From: UBA4823 sp034436035
GTDB lineage: Bacteria > Chloroflexota > Anaerolineae > Anaerolineales > UBA4823
Reading direction: 5' to 3'
NCBI GenBank assembly: GCA_034436035.1
Contig: DAOTVW010000100.1
Coordinates: 1 to 11,383 of the forward strand
DNA length: 11,383 nucleotides
Shown here: one piece after another, positions 1 to 6,333 of the stretch
Position numbering within the stretch: position 1 is the first letter of the stretch
Layout of the letters: every line of letters starts with the position of its first letter
Notes under the pieces: model-generated
Told to the model about the DNA's origin: nothing
The model's database searches: none
What the model saw: only the letters and a program-made list of their open reading frames with translations
Made by a program: the position numbers and the translations under genes

Positions 1-773
1 GTATGGATGCCGGAGGATGAATTTATTACGATATTCTTTAGAAATTGTATTCCTTGTGACCAGTTAGAGACAATACCATCATTTGCATCTTCAACGGTAT
101 TGTAAGCAAATATGCCGGAGCCCTCAAAATTCATTATCGCGATAGAGGCGTCTTCTCCACGCACATTTTTGACATAATTATGTTGAATATCAAAGGTACC
201 ACCCGAAGATGCATAGATGCCACGTAAATATATATTTTTTACAAATACATTGTAAACCTTTAATCCATTAAACTTCTTTTTATCTGTATGATCGGTAATT
301 ATCCCATTGCGTGCATCGAGATCTGCTCCTCCTCTCACAACTCCACTGGTTAAATTAGGATTATCCCCATCTAAGGTTAATCCGGATATGGTTACATTAT
401 TTGCTTGAACTAAAATAATATTACTACCCTCATCACAAATAGAACCGCTGTCAGGAGGGCAGGTAAGTCCTGATATGGCGGGGTAAATTATTACCCTATC
501 ACTGCCGGGACCAATAAGAGTCAAGCTTTTATTGACCACAATATTTTCGACATAGGTGCCAGCTCGGATCAAAATTGTATCTCCACCGCTTGCTGCATTT
601 ATGGCAGACTGAATGGTTTTGCAGATTCGATCAGTAGGATTACATTTAGCATTATTTGCTATTGCCCCATTGACAATCCAGGTGTTCCCCGCTGCCTGGG
701 CTGGCAGCGCGCTGATCAGCAGGCTCATCAGCACGAGCACGCTGATGAATATGGAAATTGTTTTCTTTTTCAT
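1..773 (-). CDS. Secreted right-handed beta-helix (pectin-lyase-like) protein, 3' part cut by window edge
   Basis: The frame is open from an ATG at 773 to position 1, giving about 257 N-terminal residues with no stop; the C-terminus lies outside the window. The start has a classic signal peptide: MKKK, a hydrophobic stretch, and an AQA cleavage site near residues 25-27, so the protein is exported. Residues about 50-85 (TIQSAINAASGGDTI, then AGTYVENIVVNKSLTLIG) are typical of the first coils of parallel beta-helix proteins of the pectin-lyase/NosD/DUF1565 type. Asn-rich turns and short beta repeats follow (NNVTISGLTLDG, YNVFVKNIYLRGIY, GSGIFAYNTVED). Such proteins bind or cleave polysaccharide or act as surface adhesins; no catalytic residues can be assigned. 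A purine-rich ribosome binding site (AGAAAGGGG) precedes the ATG. It lies 38 nt downstream of the cohesin-like gene on the same strand, so co-transcription is likely. The fold call is firm, the substrate unknown. Confidence 0.88.
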   Translation of the reverse strand, partial: MKKKTISIFISVLVLMSLLISALPAQAAGNTWIVNGAIANNAKCNPTDRICKTIQSAINAASGGDTILIRAGTYVENIVVNKSLTLIGPGSDRVIIYPAISGLTCPPDSGSICDEGSNIILVQANNVTISGLTLDGDNPNLTSGVVRGGADLDARNGIITDHTDKKKFNGLKVYNVFVKNIYLRGIYASSGGTFDIQHNYVKNVRGEDASIAIMNFEGSGIFAYNTVEDANDGIVSNWSQGIQFLKNIVINSSSGIH

Positions 774-811
774 GTCAGAAACCCCTTTCTAAAATCTCAT
801 TTAAAGCAAAC

Positions 812-1513
812 CTAAGTTTTATGACGGGTGGTTCGCACCGCCATGACCAATGCGATCAGGAACAGGATCACACCCGCTCCCGCAGCGATATAAATCAACC
901 AATTTTCTTGACCCTTGAGCCTCCCTTCTATTGGGTTTTGGGGGGATTGTTGCGGATTTTCCATTGTTTTCGCGGTTGGCGCCGCTACTTTTCCGCTCTC
1001 AGAAACAACAACTTGTGCAGATTGATTCGTGTTGTCAATTTTTTCCCCATTCCGATTAGCGAAGATAGCTTGACTGATTTCGATGGCGGTTTGCCCCATG
1101 TTTTTGCCGCGCACCTGACATTCGAAAATTTCCCCATTCCCGCTGAATGGCGGGGCAGGATTCAATAATGTGGCGGCAAAATCTATCCTCCCATTTGCGA
1201 TTTGATTTTGCGCAATAAAACCTTGATCAAAAATGGCACCACTTTTACATTGCACTCCCTCCTTTGCAGTATCAGCATCGATTATCTCGATAATATCTGG
1301 ATTGTATTGAATATGTACCTCCAACCCATAAAAATCTTGTACGCCTTCGATTTGGAGCGAAAATTTTGCTTGATCACCCGGTTTCAATCCCAATTGAGGC
1401 GGGTCTATTTTCAATATCGGTTGTGATTGCGCCAAGACAATTAAAGTTGGAAAAACAAGGCTTATTAAAATGAAAACCATCCAATGAATCTTTCTGTGTT
1501 GAAAATCCTTCAA
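812..1513 (-). CDS. Cohesin-domain-like secreted protein with C-terminal membrane anchor
   Basis: 233 residues. The start is a TTG, chosen because a strong GAGGAGG lies about 5 nt upstream and the first ATG (residue 12) has no ribosome binding site. Residues 9-29 form a signal peptide ending near VLAQ. Residues about 33-170 resemble the cohesin/carbohydrate-binding-like beta sandwich of cellulosome anchoring proteins: PxxLGLKPGDQAKFSLQIEGV, then YGLEVHIQYNPDIIEIID, with a later GEIFECQVRGKNMGQTAIEIS strand pair. A Pro/Gln/Asn-rich linker (about 172-203) leads to a transmembrane helix (about 205-226) and a basic tail (RTTRHKT). This predicts an outward-facing domain on a membrane anchor. Isolated cohesin-like domains occur widely outside cellulosomes, so dockerin binding is not implied. 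It heads a likely operon with the beta-helix gene and lies downstream of a c-di-GMP riboswitch. Confidence 0.85.
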   Translation of the reverse strand: MKDFQHRKIHWMVFILISLVFPTLIVLAQSQPILKIDPPQLGLKPGDQAKFSLQIEGVQDFYGLEVHIQYNPDIIEIIDADTAKEGVQCKSGAIFDQGFIAQNQIANGRIDFAATLLNPAPPFSGNGEIFECQVRGKNMGQTAIEISQAIFANRNGEKIDNTNQSAQVVVSESGKVAAPTAKTMENPQQSPQNPIEGRLKGQENWLIYIAAGAGVILFLIALVMAVRTTRHKT

Positions 1514-1793
1514 GCGAACCTCCTCATCATCTACCTTGCAAATTTGTTAAGTCATTCATGCCGCAGTTCTTCTATAATTAGCATGAGGGTTAAATAAATT
1601 CTTTTCAACTCTTCTAAAGCAAGGATTCATCCGCAACTTCCCTGCCTCATTTTCATCTTGCATCCCTGCACTGGATTGTAAAAAACGGGCGATAAAACAA
1701 CCCGTTCACGGTCAACGCGCGTATTTATTTATGAGTGTCCGTTAAATTATCGAGATAGTAAACAATCATCCCTGGTTACCCTATATCACCAAT
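1514..1793 (-). other. Leader/intergenic stretch between riboswitch terminator and cohesin-like gene
   Basis: About 280 nt without a recognisable gene. On the minus strand it carries a weaker terminator-like hairpin (separate entry) and a 14-codon frame at 1725-1769 that lacks a properly spaced ribosome binding site. I could not find a convincing second promoter for the cohesin gene: a TATAGA lies at about 1571-1576 (minus), but no good -35 sits at the right distance. If no such promoter exists, the cohesin gene depends on read-through from the riboswitch promoter. Confidence 0.5.
1680..1706 (-). terminator. Possible weak intrinsic terminator in the leader
   Basis: On the minus strand AACGGG pairs with CCCGTT (6 bp) across an 11-nt loop, followed by a T run of which four bases lie beyond the stem. 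It is weaker than the other terminators here. It may be a second attenuation point or the end of a short riboswitch transcript. Confidence 0.4.
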
Positions 1794-1838
1794 AAAAAAA
1801 GCCATCCGCGAACCACACCCTTTCATTGGAAGGCTTTT
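1794..1838 (-). terminator. Intrinsic terminator, riboswitch expression platform
   Basis: On the minus strand AAAAGCC pairs with GGCTTTT, continued after one mismatch by TCC/GGA, around a 20-nt loop and followed by a run of T. Its 5' arm starts at the last conserved base of the aptamer (1838), the spacing expected of a transcriptional riboswitch. Part of the arm (AAGC, 1833-1836) could also pair with GCTT (1915-1918) just 5' of the aptamer. That pairing would extend P1 and block the terminator, which would make ligand binding activating; the polarity is inference. Confidence 0.75.
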
Positions 1839-1924
1839 CGGTAGCCGGGCTATCTCCCCCGTGAGAAGACCCCTTAGCTTTGCGCCCCCGCCTTACGACG
1901 GGTTTACCTTTTCGAAGCTTTCGT
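1838..1924 (-). ncRNA. Cyclic-di-GMP-I (GEMM-I) riboswitch
   Basis: Read on the minus strand, the region has the GEMM-I landmarks in order: GGTAAACC (1901-1908); a hairpin CCCGTC-GTAA-GGCGGG with a GNRA tetraloop (1887-1902); GGGCGCAAAGCT (1876-1887), close to the family's GGACGCAAAGC; a variable second hairpin (TCTTCTC with GGGGAGA, about 1852-1869); and the 3' block TAGCCCGGCTACCGA (1838-1852). The closing helix is GGTA (1905-1908) with TACC (1840-1843), where the family commonly has GGCA/TGCC, a compensatory change that supports real RNA pairing. The family binds bis-(3'-5')-cyclic di-GMP. It sits at the very 5' end of the transcript, directly behind a strong promoter and in front of a terminator, and points towards the cohesin and beta-helix genes. 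Confidence 0.87.
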
Positions 1925-1930
1925 GAGTAT

Positions 1931-1959
1931 ACAATAGCAAATTTTTATACGCTTGTCAA
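1931..1959 (-). promoter_or_regulatory. Sigma70-type promoter of the riboswitch transcript
   Basis: On the minus strand TTGACA (1954-1959, perfect -35) is separated by 17 nt from TATTGT (1931-1936, -10, 4 of 6). Transcription would start near 1924-1926, just before the aptamer. Confidence 0.75.
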
Positions 1960-1984
1960 TAGTACTTTCTTCCTAATTTACATT

Positions 1985-2020
1985 AAAAAAAACCGACAGC
2001 CACCTTAGGGGTGACTGTCG
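1985..2020 (-). terminator. Intrinsic terminator of the rplU-rpmA-rpmE operon
   Basis: On the minus strand CGACAGTCACC pairs with GGTGGCTGTCG (one mismatch) around a short CCTAA loop, followed by eight T. It begins about 10 nt after the rpmE stop codon and separates this operon from the riboswitch promoter. Confidence 0.92.
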
Positions 2021-2030
2021 CTTCTCTTTC

Positions 2031-2504
2031 TTACACCACTATCTCGTCCGCTGCTTCGGGGAGCTGATACCCAAATGCGCGTAAGCGTTTCTTTAAATCC
2101 GCCAGCGATTTACGCCCGAAGCCTTCAATTGCCAGGAGCGCTGCCTCACCCTGCGCCAAGCGTTCCAATGCCTGTCCAACGTTGGTGATGCCGGCTTTGG
2201 CTAATGCTTCGGTAGCGCGGTTGCCCAAATCGAGTTCACTGATGGGACGTAAGGGAGAAACGCGGGCAGCTTCGCGCGCTTCCTTCTCCGCCTGGAATTG
2301 TTTGCGCACTTCCAACTTACGGTAGAAGCGGTCTACCTGTCCTTCTGTATCAACAATGCGCTGCTCACCCGTGAAAAACGGATGGCACTTTGAGCACAAA
2401 TCGGTATGAATAACCTTTTTGGTTGAACCGGTTGTCCAGGTGTTGCCACAAGCGCAAATCACCTGTGCATCCGGGTAATAAGTGGGATGAATATTTGCTT
2501 TCAT
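2031..2504 (-). CDS. rpmE: Ribosomal protein bL31 with C-terminal alpha-CTD-like domain
   Basis: 157 residues, about twice the usual 65-90 for bL31. Residues 1-about 70 are a zinc-type L31: MKANIHPTYY, then CAC (C17, C19) and CSKC (C37, C40) as four putative zinc ligands, then HPFFTGEQRIVDTEGQVDRFYRK. A charged, helix-prone linker (about 66-85) leads to residues 87-146, which align with the C-terminal domain of the RNA polymerase alpha subunit (SELDLGNRATEALAKAGI and LLAIEGFGRKSLADLKKRL). Of the DNA-contact residues known in E. coli alpha, R265 (here R96), G296 (G130), K298 (K132) and S299 (S133) are kept; N268 and C269 are replaced by E and A. The L31 half serves the 50S subunit; the role of the extra domain is unknown. 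The start has AAGGA 10 nt upstream. It is the last gene of the rplU-rpmA-rpmE operon. Confidence 0.93.
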   Translation of the reverse strand: MKANIHPTYYPDAQVICACGNTWTTGSTKKVIHTDLCSKCHPFFTGEQRIVDTEGQVDRFYRKLEVRKQFQAEKEAREAARVSPLRPISELDLGNRATEALAKAGITNVGQALERLAQGEAALLAIEGFGRKSLADLKKRLRAFGYQLPEAADEIVV

Positions 2505-2538
2505 TTCTATTTATTCCTTCTACCAACTAAACCATCCA

Positions 2539-2805
2539 TCAGGAAACCGTTTCCTGAGGGATAACACTGACTCTTTTGCGGTTATCACGGATGGTCTCAT
2601 AAACAACGATCCCGTCCGCAGTCGCAAAAAGGGTATCATCTTTGCCCAGCCCAACATTCTTGCCTGGTTTGATATGGGTGCCGCGTTGGCGCACCAGGAT
2701 ATTGCCCGAGAGGACAAACTCGCCACTATACACCTTTACGCCCAGGCGCTGGGATTGACTATCACGTCCATTGCGGCTCGAGCCGCCACCTTTTTTGTGT
2801 GCCAT
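2539..2805 (-). CDS. rpmA: 50S ribosomal protein bL27
   Basis: 88 residues, normal for the family. It begins MAHKKGGGSSRNGRDS, the conserved N-terminal tail that reaches the peptidyl transferase centre, followed by QRLGVKVYSG, the GNILVRQRGT block and the HIKPGKNVGLGKDDTLFA block. It has no cleavable N-terminal extension of the kind found in many Firmicutes. The GGAAGG ribosome binding site overlaps the end of rplU and the stop-to-start gap is only 10 nt, so it is translated from the same message as L21. rpmE follows 34 nt downstream. Confidence 0.97.
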   Translation of the reverse strand: MAHKKGGGSSRNGRDSQSQRLGVKVYSGEFVLSGNILVRQRGTHIKPGKNVGLGKDDTLFATADGIVVYETIRDNRKRVSVIPQETVS

Positions 2806-2815
2806 ACTACCCTTC

Positions 2816-3133
2816 CTATTCCTTCACGATCGAGTCGATTTGTAAACGAGTGTAACGTTGACGGTGCCCGGTTTTCACGCGATAGCGTTTTTTCGGTTTA
2901 TATTTGAACACCACCACTTTAGGACCCTTAACCTGTGCCTTAACCGTTGCGAGGACTTTTGCGCCCTGCACAAACGGCATCCCAACTTCTACCTGGCTTT
3001 CATCTGCCAGCAGCAGTACCCGTTCCAAATCGAGTTGTTCGCCTACTTCTGCAGGAAAGTGGTCAACGTCTATCGTGCCACCTTCGACGGCTTTGAACTG
3101 CTTGCCGCCATCTTCAATAATTGCATATTTCAT
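2816..3133 (-). CDS. rplU: 50S ribosomal protein bL21
   Basis: 105 residues starting MKYAIIEDGGKQFK, the standard L21 N-terminus. The frame can be extended four codons to a TTG at 3145, but GGAG lies about 7 nt before the ATG at 3133 and family members start at this M(K)YAII, so 3133 is preferred. The L21 signature is clear: GGKQFKAVEGG near the N-terminus, the VLATVKAQVKGPKVVVFKYKPKKRYRVKTGHRQRYTRLQI block towards the end and a short acidic tail. It binds 23S rRNA and contacts L20. It is the first gene of the operon, behind a near-consensus promoter and a structured leader that may serve autoregulation. Confidence 0.97.
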   Translation of the reverse strand: MKYAIIEDGGKQFKAVEGGTIDVDHFPAEVGEQLDLERVLLLADESQVEVGMPFVQGAKVLATVKAQVKGPKVVVFKYKPKKRYRVKTGHRQRYTRLQIDSIVKE

Positions 3134-3174
3134 TTCTCTCTCCAATCTTCACTTCTCCGTCCACCACGCGCTGC

Positions 3175-3252
3175 CTTCATCGCTTCGATGAAGTACGCCT
3201 GGTAATGGGGAAGTTGGGGATACGTAATTTTACCCCAGCAACCCTGCTGGGG
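3175..3252 (-). promoter_or_regulatory. Structured 5' leader of the rplU operon (two hairpins)
   Basis: The predicted transcript has about 120 nt before rplU. Near its 5' end it holds CCCCAGCA/TGCTGGGG (3233-3252, perfect 8-bp stem, 4-nt loop). Further down is CTTCATCG/CGATGAAG (3175-3193, perfect 8-bp stem, 3-nt loop). Neither is followed by a T run, so they are not terminators. Leaders of rplU operons in other bacteria include autoregulatory elements. Whether this is one is inference. Confidence 0.55.
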
Positions 3253-3261
3253 CAGAAAGAG

Positions 3262-3291
3262 ATTATACCGAATTCCCTACAAAAGTGTCAA
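3262..3291 (-). promoter_or_regulatory. Sigma70-type promoter of rplU-rpmA-rpmE
   Basis: On the minus strand a perfect TTGACA (3286-3291) and a perfect TATAAT (3262-3267) are spaced by 18 nt. Transcription would start near 3255, just before the first leader hairpin. A promoter this strong fits a ribosomal operon. Confidence 0.88.
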
Positions 3292-3312
3292 GTCCAAAAT
3301 CGGTTTTTTTGG

Positions 3313-3328
3313 TATGATTTAGTTGATG
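3313..3328 (+). promoter_or_regulatory. Possible -10 box and leaderless start of the cyclase gene
   Basis: TATGAT at 3313-3318 would place the transcription start at about 3325-3326, on the A of the ATG at 3326. No Shine-Dalgarno sequence precedes this ATG, so a leaderless message is possible. No good -35 is visible, and the region overlaps the divergent rplU promoter. Confidence 0.4.
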
Positions 3329-5650
3329 AGTTTACGTTGCCGTTACTGTCAATCGGAGATCACACCCGGAATGCGTTATTGCGGGTACTGTGGGGCGCGC
3401 CTGAAAGATCCGCTCATTTATCCAGAGCCGCAACAAAGCAGTCAATTGCGCAATATCACCATCTTGTTCGCTGACCTGGTAGGGTATACGAACGCTGCCC
3501 GCCAATTGGATAGCGAAATCTTATATGAACTGGTACAGCAATATACCGACCTGCTGAGCCGTGAAATATACAAATATGAAGGCGTGATTGATAAGATCAC
3601 CGGCGACGGGGTCATGGCTTTGTTCGGTGCACCCATCAGTTATGAAAATAACGCCGAACGTGCCGTGCGCGCCGCTCTGGCAATGCAATCCAATTTCCAG
3701 ACCTGGCGCATCCAAACTAGGCAAAATCTGGGTGTAGAGCTTGACCTGCGCATTGGCATTCATGCCGGTCCGGTCATTGTTGGTGAAATCGGTTCGAATA
3801 TCGTCGTGGATTACACCGCCATCGGCGAAACCGTCAACCTTGCCTACCGCATGGAAGAGATCGCCCAGCCCGGCACCATTTTTGTCAGCGAACAAGTGGC
3901 GACCCAAACCTCTGCATTATTCGAGTACGAGGAATTAAAGGCGCTCCACTTGAAGGGGTTCGAACAGCCCATCAATGGGTATCGCTTGTTAGGAATAAAA
4001 CAGCTTAGCGGTGCATTCCGAACAATCAATACATTGAAATCGCCAATGATCGGGCGGGAGGCACAATTAAATCAATTACAGCAGGCTTTAAATCAATTAG
4101 CAAAACCTGCGGATAGCCAGCTTATTTTGATCAGCGGGGAAGCAGGGGTTGGCAAAACACGTCTATTGCGCGAATTTCAACAACAACTGGACCAACAAAA
4201 GGTTCCTTATCTAACCGCCCAGAGTTTAACCTATCGCCGTTCGGTACCTTACTGGATTTTCACCGATTTACTTCGCTCTCGCCTGGGATTACGCTTCGAT
4301 GTCGATCACCCTGATCCGCTCAGCTTATTGAAATCTGCTCTCCAATCCATCCCGATCGAGAATCCTCAAGCGGTTTTGCCTTATCTCGAATATCTTTTTG
4401 CCCTTCCCAATTCCGATCCATCTATTTTGTTATTAGCCCAAACCATGCAAGCAGACCAGTTCCGCTTGAAAGTCCACGAGGTGATCCGCACACTCCTGTT
4501 AAATCCGCAGCAAAAGACGGCACAGGTATGGTTGATCGAGGATATTCAATGGGCAGACGAAGCGTCGGTGGATATCCTGCAATCCATTCTCACCGCACCG
4601 CCGCCCTTTCCATTGTTGATTGTCGCGACCACGCGGAAGGACATCAGTTCCCATTTCAGTGCCTTCCTCGATTGGATCAAGGCTCAACCGAGCAGTTTGT
4701 TCACCGAAATCCATTTACAGAGCCTCAATATGGAGGAAACGCGTCAACTGCTCAGCCACCTCATCCCATCAGAACGATTGCCACAAAACCTCGTCCAGCA
4801 AATTCTCGATCGGAGCGGTGGAATACCATTGTACCTAGAAGAAATCCTGCGCATGTTATTGGACACTGGTAGTTTGGAACTTGACGAAAACGGGTTACGC
4901 GTAAAAGATACTTTGGATGAAGAATCTTTGGGGGTTCCCATCACGTTACAAGGATTAGTCCAGGCCCGTTTTGACCAGTTAGATGCTTTCGCTCGTAAGG
5001 TTCTCCAAATTGCATCCGTCATTGGACATTATTTTTCACGGCCAATTTTGGAGTATGTAATCCCAATCCCTGAACCGCTTTTGATTGATAACGCCCTGAA
5101 AACGCTCATTGAACGTAATTTCATCGTCCACACCCCCAATGATCCGCGCGGCGAGTATGCTTTCCGCCACATGATCCTCTCTGAAGCAATCTACAACACC
5201 ATGCTGAAAAAAGAACGCAGCCGTTATCATGCATTGGTCGGCTGGGCAATCGAAAGCCTCTATCAGGATCACATTTACGAGGTAACCGAAATCCTCGCCC
5301 GCCATTTTTCATGGAGCAATCAAACCGAAAAAGCCCTCTATTATCTCATTTTAGCTGCCCAAAAAGCCAATGCATTATCCATGATCGATCAAGCACGCAA
5401 ACATTACGAACACGCCTTAGCATTATTGCCATTAGTGGAACACGTCCCGCGCCAGGCGTTGCAAGTACACTTGGGATTGGCGGAGATATACTACAAAACC
5501 GCTCAGTATGAAAAAGCGCGTGCCCATTACGAACGTGCGTTACAAGAAATCGTTGAAGGGGCAATGAAAGATGCCGAATCGGCGCACGAATTAATCCAAC
5601 AACGGTTAGTCGAACTGGAAACCAAAAACCACCTAAGCCCGACGGGTTGA
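3326..5650 (+). CDS. Zinc ribbon / class III adenylate cyclase / AAA-type ATPase / TPR protein
   Basis: 774 residues from the ATG at 3326; a TTG one codon upstream is also possible. The domains in order are: a zinc ribbon (C5, C8, C19, C22); a class III nucleotide cyclase (about 43-225); a signalling ATPase (about 240-560) with Walker A GEAGVGKT (271-278) and Walker B WLIEDIQWAD (402-411); and a helical C-terminus (about 650-760) with TPR-like repeats. The cyclase keeps its essential residues: metal ligands D50 (FADLVGYT) and D94 (TGDG), base-selecting K90 and T164, and N171 and R175 in the GETVNLAYR motif. The Lys/Thr pair favours ATP, so it should make cAMP. No transmembrane segment is seen, so it is cytosolic. 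The architecture is known in several phyla: STAND-like ATPases coupling a signal to cAMP output or transcription. The input signal is unknown. It is divergent from rplU and looks monocistronic. Confidence 0.92.
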   Translation: MSLRCRYCQSEITPGMRYCGYCGARLKDPLIYPEPQQSSQLRNITILFADLVGYTNAARQLDSEILYELVQQYTDLLSREIYKYEGVIDKITGDGVMALFGAPISYENNAERAVRAALAMQSNFQTWRIQTRQNLGVELDLRIGIHAGPVIVGEIGSNIVVDYTAIGETVNLAYRMEEIAQPGTIFVSEQVATQTSALFEYEELKALHLKGFEQPINGYRLLGIKQLSGAFRTINTLKSPMIGREAQLNQLQQALNQLAKPADSQLILISGEAGVGKTRLLREFQQQLDQQKVPYLTAQSLTYRRSVPYWIFTDLLRSRLGLRFDVDHPDPLSLLKSALQSIPIENPQAVLPYLEYLFALPNSDPSILLLAQTMQADQFRLKVHEVIRTLLLNPQQKTAQVWLIEDIQWADEASVDILQSILTAPPPFPLLIVATTRKDISSHFSAFLDWIKAQPSSLFTEIHLQSLNMEETRQLLSHLIPSERLPQNLVQQILDRSGGIPLYLEEILRMLLDTGSLELDENGLRVKDTLDEESLGVPITLQGLVQARFDQLDAFARKVLQIASVIGHYFSRPILEYVIPIPEPLLIDNALKTLIERNFIVHTPNDPRGEYAFRHMILSEAIYNTMLKKERSRYHALVGWAIESLYQDHIYEVTEILARHFSWSNQTEKALYYLILAAQKANALSMIDQARKHYEHALALLPLVEHVPRQALQVHLGLAEIYYKTAQYEKARAHYERALQEIVEGAMKDAESAHELIQQRLVELETKNHLSPTG

Positions 5651-5672
5651 GCATTATCGTAATCATAAAGAA

Positions 5673-5722
5673 CTGGCCTCGATACGGCGCTCACAACGGA
5701 CGCTCGCAGCTACTCGACCAGC
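5673..5722. repeat. Degenerate extragenic palindrome
   Basis: The left arm CTGGCCTCGATACGGCGCTC and the reverse complement of the right arm (CTGGTCGAGTAGCTGCGAGC) are imperfect copies of each other. This resembles the GGTCTCGATACG...CTACTCGACC palindromes found between genes in many bacteria. The element also sits where a terminator for the cyclase gene would be expected, but no T run follows. Confidence 0.5.
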
Positions 5723-5726
5723 TCAA

Positions 5727-6333
5727 CCTCGTTGGTTAAGCCCCATCCTAACCCTCCGTCCATTTATGCATTTTAGAACTTTGCGTAATGAATTTCGCAG
5801 TACTACTTGTAACCCGAAATTTATTTCGGGCTTGTTGGTTGAGCGCCGTAGAAACCCTCCAGCCATTTATGAATTTTTGGAACTTTGCAAATTGAATTTT
5901 GCAATACTGCTTGTATCCCGAAATTTATTTCGGGCTTGTTGGTTAAGCCCTGCCGAAACCCTCCAGCCATTTATGAATTTTTGGAACTTTGCAAATTGAA
6001 TTCTGCAATACTGCTTGTAACCCGAAATTTATTTCGGGCTTGTTGGTTGAGTGCTGTAGAAACCCTCCGTCCATTTATGAATTTTGGAACTTTGCGAAAT
6101 GAATTTCGCAATACTGCTTGTATCCCGAAATTTATTTCGGGCTTGTTGGTTGAGCCCCATCGAAACCCTCCGTCCATTTATGAATTTTGGAACTTTGCGA
6201 AATGAATTTCGCAGTACAGTTTGTTTCCCGAAATTTATTTCGGGTTTATCGGTTGAGCGCTGCCGACCCCCCCCCATCCGTTTACGGAATTTTAGAACTT
6301 TGCGAAATGAATTTCGCAGTACAGTTTGTACCC
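5727..6333. repeat. Tandem array of 103-104 bp double-hairpin repeats
   Basis: Units start at a CCATTTAT-like sequence at 5760, 5863, 5967, 6071, 6174 and 6278 (the last truncated near 6333). A unit tail at 5727-5759 precedes the first. Full unit lengths are 103, 104, 104, 103 and 104 bp. Each unit has hairpin A (TGCGAAAT-GA-ATTTCGCA or a variant) and hairpin B (CCCGAAAT-TT-ATTTCGGG), then TTGTTGGTTGAGC, a variable few bases and ACCCTCC. Hairpin B is identical in all five full units. Hairpin A varies, with a paired change (TGCG/CGCA to TGCA/TGCA) in the second and third units. The two hairpins share the core GAAAT-NN-ATTTC. There are no unique spacers, so this is not a CRISPR. A run of nine C ends the fifth unit (6267-6275). 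Confidence 0.92.

Noticed and set aside
812..1168. Plus-strand open frames at 758-1168 and 1202-1426
   Set aside because: They are antisense to the cohesin-like gene, lack ribosome binding sites and show no protein-like pattern. The minus-strand product has a signal peptide, a domain and an anchor.
1725..1769. Minus-strand 14-codon frame (MIVYYLDNLTDTHK) in the leader
   Set aside because: It has no properly spaced Shine-Dalgarno and no recognisable leader-peptide feature such as a run of regulatory codons. It is noted only as part of the leader.
3134..3145. Extended L21 start at a TTG four codons upstream
   Set aside because: The ATG at 3133 matches the family start and has GGAG at good spacing; that GGAG overlaps the TTG extension.
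5760..6333. CRISPR array
   Set aside because: Repeats are about 104 bp and directly adjacent, with no unique spacers, and no cas genes are present.
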